A DNA stretch of 64,000 bases, from assembly GCA_944990035.1 (NCBI GenBank), contig CALYLX010000066.1:434001-498000 (forward strand), given 5' to 3'. The notes under the pieces were generated by a model, which was not told the DNA's origin, did not search any database, and saw only the letters and a program-made list of their open reading frames with translations. Both the position numbers and the translations under genes were made by a program. This document shows, one piece after another, positions 56,311 to 64,000 of this stretch (within the stretch, counting starts at the first letter, position 1; every line of letters begins with the position of its first letter). The DNA is from Clitopilus passeckerianus. Lineage: Eukaryota > Basidiomycota > Agaricomycetes > Agaricales > Entolomataceae.

Positions 56311-57237
56311 TCAGCCCAGGAAATCCGTTTCTCCTTGCTTGATCTTCGCGTCTAATCCCTCTTCAACAGGCGTCTCTCCGCCTACTATATCAATTCCTAG
56401 CCCAGCGGCGTCCTCTTTATTCAAGAGAATTGCTAAAGCTTTAGCCACATCCTCTCTCTAAACGCGGAGAACATTTGAATGAATACCGGTGAGAGCATTT
56501 GAACGCAAGGATATAACGCACGGAGATGGTCGGTCTCAAATGTGTTCTGCCTACGCTGGCTTTTCCAGTGCCCGGCTCATTTGTCAGTCCTCCGGGACGA
56601 AGGATCGTCCATTTGAAGGCGTCACGCTTCGCCAGATTTTTATCTGCCTCGTACTTCCACTTCATGTACACAGGGATCGCGTTACGGACCCTTTCCGATA
56701 GTTTGAGATCTTCTTCGTCCTGCACCACAGCAAAAGGGTCACTGGTCAGCGAGTCAAACATAGAATTTAATTCAATGAAGTCTCCTTACATAGTGAGAAG
56801 GGATTTTCTCGGGGTCCCTGACATCGATGGCGGAAACGAGGATTAGCCTAGGTTTCGAGCCCTGAACCGCTTCAATAGCGTCGAAAACTTTGATTGCACC
56901 CTCGTAATCAACCTTCTTGGTTCGTTCTTCGCCTCCAGATCCTCCAGCACCTGCCGAGAAGTAGACAACATCTTGGCCTTCAAATGCTTTAGAAAAGTCG
57001 GCGACTGAATTGTCTTCAAGAGACAGCAGTACAGGCTCTGCTCCCACATCCGTAATGTCCTTTTATGGTCTGGGGTGCGAATAATCGATTGAATACGATG
57101 CTGAGGCGCTAATAAACGGGCGAGCCGGAGAGAAACCTGTCATGCCCACATAGATGAGCCGCGGGTAGCGAAGCAGGATGCCTGGACTCCGGGCTCACAT
57201 TTCCATGCCCACCGACGATGATAGCTTTCTTTGACAT
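56311..57237 (-). CDS. NmrA-like/atypical SDR NAD(P)-binding protein
   Basis: Rossmann-fold oxidoreductase or redox sensor of the atypical SDR group. Start ATG at 57237: MSKKAIIVGGHGN contains the glycine-rich dinucleotide motif, then an intron (GTGAGC...GACAG). Next exon reads VSLRLARLLAPQHRIQSII. Further blocks: GAEPVLLSLEDNSVADFSKA, GQDVVYFSAGAGG, RLILVSAIDVRDPEKIPSHY, then an intron, RNAIPVYMKWKYEADKNLA, FKWTILRPGGLTNEP. The last exon (REDVAKALAILLNKED..GIDIVGGETPVEEG) ends at TGA 56313-56311. Between IIRTPDHK and DITDVGAEP the frame shifts by one base inside an A-run (about 57061-57066), so the gene is either frameshifted or carries a sequence error. About 250 residues, normal for the family. 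Substrate unknown. Confidence 0.65.
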
Positions 57238-58211
57238 GATAGATCTCAAAGCTCGGAATGCCAGCGCAATGATATCGTCTTATAATCAGGGATTTACCAT
57301 CTGCTGGCAGCTGGAACGCTGAGCTATATGTACCGTCCCGGTGTCCAAATCACGTCATCAGATGCAAGGGGGTAATTAGTCACTGTCCCCATTTGGTCCC
57401 CCGATTCCACCAGCATCCATCCATCTGAAAGGTTCGTGTTCATCATCATCAGCGTCTTGACATTTCTGTCATTCGCGCAACTTAGGTGATCAGTCAAGAG
57501 AGCTAGTGTTCTGCTGCGGTTGCTCTAAAGGTCTTGGGTTGCATGAAATCTTCCTCGTAGCCTGTAGCCAAGTTTCTTGGAATAACAGCGTTGGCAAATT
57601 GGCTCAAGCGATTGTCGGATTAGCACGCCACAAATACCCAGTGTTACTTCTTCAACCTGTTGGGTGATCTTGATCATGCTGAAGACAGAGTCGGGACTAT
57701 CCGCCACATCTTCAACCGTCATCATGAATTGTTTGCCGGAAATAAGAGAAATTCCTGTGCAAGTCCACAGCCAGCGCTCGGTGTGAATTCAAACGTGTAT
57801 CCTATTGGTTTGCCTATCTAATTGCCCGCAAATGGTTGCATCCAGGTATTCTCGCCTGGCCTGGGCACCACCATCGGACCTTAGAAATTTGCTATTAAAT
57901 CTGGCTGGCACGCCACCGTTCTTTCTGTGCCGATTCTCCGGAAGACCAGTCTAGCCGAGAACATGAGGATCTTCAAGGGAATAACAGATCAATCCACTGA
58001 CTCCAAATGGCATGTGTCTTCGGTAATTCGCCTGTTAACAAAAAGAGTGCTCCTTTAGGACACATCGATTGGGGAAACTGGCAATTGCTAGCCGCAGGGA
58101 CGAGAGTAACGGGCCAGCTGATATAAAGCGCTGGTTGTATGTCATGACATCCTTTGGCGTGCCCACCTTTTCCTCCCGTCATCGTTGGTTTTGACCAACT
58201 TCGCCTTCAAC
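57238..58211. other. Divergent intergenic region
   Basis: No supported gene, RNA or repeat between the NmrA-like gene and the DUF6534 gene. Confidence 0.4.
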
Positions 58212-59949
58212 ATGCCAAGTTTACAAGGACCAACTCTCGAAAATACCGTCGGAGCATTATTTGTGGGCGTGATTTGTTCGACTTTGTGAGTTTAGATTCC
58301 CTTCGTTTCTCTCCAATTTACTGAAATACGGTCACAACCAGTTTATTTGGTATTGCAACACTGCAAGCATACATCTATTATCAAAGATTTCCCTCGGATT
58401 TTACTCTTCATAAATATTCGGTGAGTTGGGAGGCTCACACGACCACACTTCGAGGCTAAGAGACTCCCAGGTTGCATTGCTATGGTCAGCCACCACTCGT
58501 CCGGTTTAACGCAGCCTTCCTCACGGTCGTAACTTGCAGGGTACTGGATCTCCTACACTTGGCTTTTGTGATACATGCGTCCTACACATATATGGTGCTT
58601 GGGTTTGGTAATATGCTTGGCCTTGTAAAAGTCGTATGGTATGTGGAACCCCTGAACCCAGTGGAACGACATTAAAGTGTCCTGATCATGTTTTAGGTCG
58701 GTGAAAGTACGTATTTGTCCCTGAAAAATGCTTGGATTATGCTCAAGACTTCAAATTGCAGGCTCAGGTTGTGATCAATGTACGTCTCACGCTCGGGAGT
58801 CGGATGCAGTTGCTCAGACTTTGTTTCACAGGTCATGGTTGCGCTGTTTGTGCAATGGTGAGTCCAGATTGTCATTCAGGGCTCCCTTGGACTAATCCCT
58901 CCGGTATCTAGTCTTTACGCCTACCGCGTGTGGATTCGTGAGTAATCCCCTGAAGCTGCGATAATCGCACCTCAAGTATACCTTTCCCCAGTTCGTGGCT
59001 ACCATCATGGTTACCTCGGTCATACAGTCGTAAGTGTCAATGAGCTCAATATTGAATCAATGTCACTTATCACGGCATGCAGATGGCCGCCGTCATAGTG
59101 GGCTTCGGTAAATCTCCTCCTCAACCATGACATTTGGATACTGAAATGATCTGCGTGTGTTGTAGCGGTTGGCATTAGTAAGTGTCGACTTCAACTTCCC
59201 GGTTTCCCCTGATAGCTAACTCAGTTCTTCCAGTTTGCGTTGTCAAAGTGTACGTATGGATACGATATCTCATGTGCAAGCAACCTCATAATGAATCCCA
59301 GTTTCTCGGTGCACACCTTCTTGCAACTTGAGACGGTCAAGGTGAGCGCATGCTGCTTTCCTAAGTTTGACATAGAGTCTGATATGTCTATGATAGTGGG
59401 CAATTTATGCCGCATTCGCTACGGCAACAGGTGTCGATTTTTTGATCACGGGGACGATGTGTTTTTATCTCTTGAAGAGCAGAGGGACGGATAATCGGTA
59501 CGCGCATGCCAGTGTTTCTCTGATTCCTCGTGCTCCTAACTCATGTTGTATCAGCCTTAATAATAGGGTGGCCCGATTGATGCAATACACCACGGGGTCA
59601 GGTCTACTTACTGCTGCTTGTTCTCTGGCAGGATTGTTCTGCGTATGCCCTATCCATTGAACACTGTGACGCAATGAAGCTCATCACATTCCCCTAGTAT
59701 ATTCTCATCCCTGACACTTTTGTCTTCCTTGCGTTGGAGTTCGTATTGGTGCAGCGTGAGTAGTCAAATTTCGTCATTGCCTACTACTACTAATCATCGG
59801 GCTAGTCTACGTCGGCTCTTTCCTCGTCATGCTGAATGCTCGCGAGAGACCTATAGATGCATCCGAGCTCGACGGCTTCCGCCTTCCACTGGGCCGAAAC
59901 AGCCCTCCACTGAGTCCTATATTCAACAAAGCCACTGAGCCATGGTAGG
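58212..59949 (+). CDS. DUF6534-type multi-pass membrane protein
   Basis: Seven-helix-like membrane protein of a family greatly expanded in Agaricomycetes; molecular function unknown. Start MPSLQGPTLENTVGALFVGV (58212). Family landmarks in order: LFGIATLQAYIYYQRFPSD, HKYS, VLDLLHLAFVIHASY, GFGN, VKAQVVIN, ALFVQ, LYAYRVWI, VVATIMVTSVIQ, FLITGTMCFYLLKSRGTDN, LNNRVARLMQYTTGSGLLTAACSLAGLF, IPDTFVFLALEFVLVQ, LYVGSFLVMLNARE, and an acidic tail ending NKATEPW before TAG 59947-59949. More than ten introns produce several very short exons around 58690-59240; these borders are the weakest part. Every landmark is intact, so the gene is likely functional. Confidence 0.75.
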
Positions 59950-61013
59950 CTGCGACAGTCTTCTGATGCATACTCATGTCGTTTAATATCGTCTTGCCTT
60001 GGGGATAGATGCTATACTGATCCCAGAAGACGACGAACATTCAATGTACTACTACAACCATATCTCACATTGTACTATAGCTATACTCACATTCGTTAAG
60101 CTTTCGGTCACGCATCTTATACTGCATAATACCCTAGTAATACGCCTCGATTTATTGGATGGTCGAATAAAATACAACAAACTTCACGACATTTGCCATC
60201 TTTGACTGTATTAACTGAGCAGAAAAAGGCCGACGCCCAATGCGTTGTTCTAATTCTGCATTCAAAATGTGATTGAGACCTTGTGTTGCAGAACAAAGTA
60301 CGCTGGATGACACACCTCGAAGCTACGGCCTTTTATCATTGACTCCTCCTGTCTGCGTACAATAGGAACCCCATTTCTCATTCCCCTATAGCAGGCTATT
60401 GGTTTGGCTGCGTGATAGCTGCCGAGTTGTTGTTGGAGGGATCACGAAATTAGTCGTCCAGCGACTTGGTCACCAAACAGCGCTGCTGCAAGAACAATGA
60501 GGAAGATCACAGCCATGGCTCTCCATGCTATTTAAATCCCATTGAGGTCCAAAACTAGGCGGAGTTTTTTTGATCATCAAAGTCCTCTTGCCCCTCTAAC
60601 TTGACGACGGTGGAGAATGGCGAACGGCAACACAGCATTTGAGATTACAGGTTATGGAGTGGACACTCCTTCAGAATCAGTATTTACTTCTAGATGATCC
60701 AGTCACAACCACAACGTTTATATACATTGGTTATACTTATAAGTATTATTCTTTTATCCAATCCATTTAACAAGATAAAATTTAAGATGTGAATGTCAAG
60801 CTTGAGATGAAAGCTCCAGAACGAAAGCGGAGGATAGCAAGATTGCAGGTAGATGTGTCCGAGGGTGGGGAATGAAAGACACCTGCTTGGAACCAAATAA
60901 GACCGGGATAAAACAGGGAGGCGACGGAAACACTGGCGCAAACGAAACGAAAGCTTCACGAGGATAAGGCTAGAGTCATGATAGCAGGCAATGGAACACA
61001 CCAAGACACGCAA
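59950..61013. other. Intergenic region
   Basis: Convergent 3' flanks of the DUF6534 and VeA genes. No coding, RNA or repeat feature supported. Confidence 0.4.
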
Positions 61014-64000
61014 TCATTCATCCGAAATGATGTTTCCAATACTCAAAGGGTTCCTCTTCCCACGGATGCTCACACTTCTCTCCCTCTCCCTCGTTCTCTC
61101 CGATAGGCCAGAAATCCGCTCCTCTGAGCCTGGTGCCTCTCTTCCTCCGGTGGAACCTCTATGCTCCCTCTCATACTCCCTTCCTCCCTCTCCACCCCTG
61201 TCTCCACCACCCCATCTCTCATCTCGCAAACTCGACATGGCTGCTCCGGAATGATGCCCCTGCGACGCATAGGCGTACCCAGCACTAGGTGCAGCACCAG
61301 CCGAGCTATCCCGGCTACTCCTACTAATCGGCATAACGCCATAGCCTCCTTGTCCTCCAGGAGGCCCACCATTCGCACCAGCACTACCAACGACAGGTGA
61401 TGAGCTACCATCCATCGCAACACCGGTTCGTAAAGGAGCAAGCTGTATCCTATCTGCGCCGTTTCCGGCAGCACCGTTGGATCCAGCAGCACCAGCTTGA
61501 TTACCCGAATGAGCATGTGTCGAGTTGTAACCATCCCAGCTACCAGTGTTTGTATTTGTTCCCGTATATGCAGTTGCAACAGGTGGGGTACCCCATGGGT
61601 CCTGCTGGGGGGGATGCTGCTGAGGAGGAGCCTGCTGTTGATGTGGTTGCTGAGGCCCAGGATACTGTCCAGGATGAGGCGGCGGAGGCTGCTGAGGCGC
61701 ATATCCTCCATAATTTACCGCTCCACCAGGATAAGCGTTCGGAGGTGGCGCATACTGCTGTTGCTGCCTTTGCTGAGGATACTGCTGATGTTGATGCTGT
61801 GGCGGCAGGCTGATAGGGCTGCTGCTGCTGAGGTGGAGGATAGTATTGTTGTTGGGGTGGATACTGATAATGCTGAACAGGTGGAGGGGCATAGTATGCA
61901 TTATTATATGCGCCATTATTTGCATTTCCGCCTTCGTTTGTGGCAGAGGGTGCTACCGGTTGCTGAGGAGTTGGAGGAGGAATGAGACTACTGCTCGGTG
62001 ACTGTACCGCTGTAGGGACTGGTCCCGTCGCCTGAGGAGGCGTAGTGGTCCCGTTACTAGGAACGCTACGACTCGTCCCAGATGCCGCAGGTTCATTCCC
62101 TCCAGCAGGACCTTGGGTACCAGCTGCAGACGAGGTGGGCGCTGGGGTACCATTATGAGCATACCCATGCGAGTCAAAATACTGATAATGAGTGGGAGGC
62201 GGAGCGTTCTGCTGATATGCCTGAGGTTGAGAAGGGTGAGGATAATGCCCAGAAGGGGGAGGCCCAGTCGGAGGGTAAGCTCCCTGAGTCGGTGTTTGTA
62301 TTCCCTGCTGATACTGTGTATGCGGCGGTTGCGGTGGAGGCTGGTGTTGGTGTTGTTGGGGATATTGATACTGGGGCTGCTGATACTGTTGCGGTTGATG
62401 TTGAGGCGGCATATACTGACTTTGCCCATACGCATCGTAGTATGGTTGAGGTTGCTGATACACCTGTTGCTGGGGTGGATGCTGCTGTGCTTGAGGAGGG
62501 CCAGGAGGCGGCGGCGCGTATGATCCACCAGGACCATGCAAAGGTGTCTGCGAAGGTGGTGGAGGCACGCCATGTGCAGGAGCAGGTGCGTAGTCATATC
62601 TCGGCGGTGCAGGAGGTGGAGGTGCTTGCTGTTGATTCGGGTGGTGAGGAGCTGGCGGAGGTCCCCAGGTTTGATTGACCTGGGGCGGTCCGCTATAGGG
62701 CGCCTGCGGCGGCGGAGGGGCGTATCCAGAATACTGATGGTTCATCGGAGGAGGTCCATGAGCTGGAGGTCCAGGAGGAGGAGGAGCGTGTCCGTGACTA
62801 GGAACAGTATACGAAGTAGGCGCAGGAGCAGGAGCATACTGCTGAGGTTGTTGGTATTGAGTTTGTTGATGGGAATCATATCCGGTAGGCGTATGCGTCT
62901 GAGGAGCATACATATTGTACGCTGGTGTCGCAGTTGCGTCCATAGTCCCGTAAGAACCCTGCTGCTGCTGTGGCTGATGTTGCTGAACCTGGGGGTAGGC
63001 GCCGGGACAGGTTGCTGGGGGCTCTGAACTGCAGACACTCCCGGAGGCGGGGGTATTACTCCTGGGTTTTGCGTCACAATGGTCTGGGGCTGAGGCGTTT
63101 GCCTCTGGCTGCCTCCAACGCCAGGCGGCGGAGGAATCGTAGGCCCTACGTTCGGATCTGTAGGAATAGGCGGCCAGGGATGTTGTTGAGGAACAGGGAT
63201 TGGCTGAGCTGGGCCAATGGGAACACCAGATGCATTGGTACCATTAGAGTCAGGAGGTGGTATCATTGTGCCACCACTGTTTGCGGAAGGCAATGTAGAT
63301 GACGAGGGAGGGATAGCCGACAAAGGTGAAGAACGAGCGTGCATAGGGCCATCGTCGGTGCGGGACCTCTTCGTCGCTCGCTTTGGCGTCTCCATGCCAC
63401 CAGCAGTGGGTGTTGGCGAACCCCTCCCATCGAGGCTCCGGTCTCTCCCTTTGCTGCGTGACCTCTGCCTTCTTCTGCCTTCTCCTTCGCCATCCCTACC
63501 TTTATCTGCCCCTCTAGACTCTTTCTCATGCTCCTCGTCGAGTTCCATCCCTTCAACAGCATGAACAGACGCATCTACAGGTCCAAGGCTTGTAGTCGGT
63601 GTCCCTGCTCCAGCCATGGGCCGCTTCCTGACCCTAATGTCCTTCCGTATCCTTATCTTAATACCTTGATCAGCCAAGGCACACGATAATGGGGTGCTCT
63701 CCTCCATTCCCGGAAATTTCTTGGCTGTATAGACATAGAACGGTGCTGAGTATATTGATTTACAATGTCGAACATTGTTCCCTACGACCTCATAGAGGGA
63801 GAGTTTCAGCCGATAGGAACCTTCCGTTCGGACGGAGAGGTCAGGAAACACAAAGAAACCAGCATCTTCGTTGTTATTTTGCGGGTCTTTGAGGTGATAC
63901 AGAGAAGAGACGACAGAGCCTGTGGTACATCGCGTCCGGCCGTCCTAAACCACATTTAGATGTAATGGGTGACTATATGCGCGCACACATACCTTTAACC
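61014..64000 (-). CDS. veA: Velvet family regulator, VeA type (5' partial)
   Basis: Fungal-specific transcriptional regulator (NF-kappaB-like velvet fold) linking development with secondary metabolism. The first exon piece is only 63993-64000; an intron ending TTTAG gives the exon with GRTRCTTGSVVSSLYHLKD. The velvet domain continues with FFVFPDLSVRTEGSYRLKLS, HCKSIYSAPFYVYTAKKF, GMEESTPLSCALADQG and IKIRIRKDIRVRKRP. The wording (YTAKKFPGMEES, IRIRKDIRVRKR) points to VeA rather than VelB or VosA. Behind it: an acidic/basic low-complexity part with KRATKRSR as a likely nuclear localisation signal, and a very long Pro/Gln/Tyr-rich tail. It ends NPLSIGNIISDE at TGA 61016-61014. The tail changes frame near 63004 and near 61805; each looks like one missing base, though a 41 bp intron could explain the first. 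The start lies beyond the window. Confidence 0.8.

Overview
The window is nuclear DNA of a filamentous basidiomycete, most likely an Agaricomycete. Genes are compact and on both strands. Most are cut by many 46-70 bp GT-AG introns. Gene content fits: a velvet (VeA-type) regulator with a long P/Q-rich tail, NST1, HPC2/ubinuclein, DUF6534-type membrane proteins, TPR-like plus F-box proteins, SGNH/GDSL esterases and a stand-alone adenylation enzyme. No organelle sequence, rRNA or intact transposon was recognised.

Layout. 0-2.3 kb: 3' part of NST1. 2.7-3.8 kb: decayed Sfp-type phosphopantetheinyl transferase. 4.7-6.3 kb: secreted CE2-like SGNH esterase. 6.4-13 kb: two related single-pass membrane proteins around an unrecognised multi-exon gene; a third membrane protein of the same architecture lies at 23.9-25.7 kb. 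13.9-21.4 kb: HPC2/ubinuclein (HIR histone chaperone) and an importin-13/Kap122-type karyopherin. 26.6-28.3 kb: adenylate-forming enzyme. 28.7-37.3 kb: two DNA-repair genes (TDP1 and a BRCT-containing family X polymerase), with a GDSL esterase between them that has been cut in two by a local inversion. 38-41 kb: SAM methyltransferase and QCR2 (complex III core 2).

45.6-52.6 kb is the most unusual region. Three tandem genes, intronless within the CDS, encode secreted precursors. They share a signal peptide (MKYSQ/MKYTQ), a core promoter (TATA box plus a small CTCAG hairpin about 40 bp downstream) and an acidic C-terminal end of the type ELD/ELE. The precursors are built from cationic, His-rich or amphipathic modules separated by short acidic spacers that end in a single Arg. 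Genes 1 and 2 also share an intron starting 2 nt after the stop codon. Two TPR-like/F-box genes transcribed outward bracket this cluster, and a small cationic secreted protein lies at 41.7-42.0 kb. I read the cluster as a family of multi-peptide precursors of unknown activity.

56.3-64 kb: NmrA-like oxidoreductase, DUF6534 membrane protein, and the velvet regulator VeA running off the right edge. Apparent single-base frameshifts occur in NST1, the NmrA-like gene and VeA (two). They may be sequence errors in low-complexity or homopolymer DNA and should be resolved before these models are trusted.
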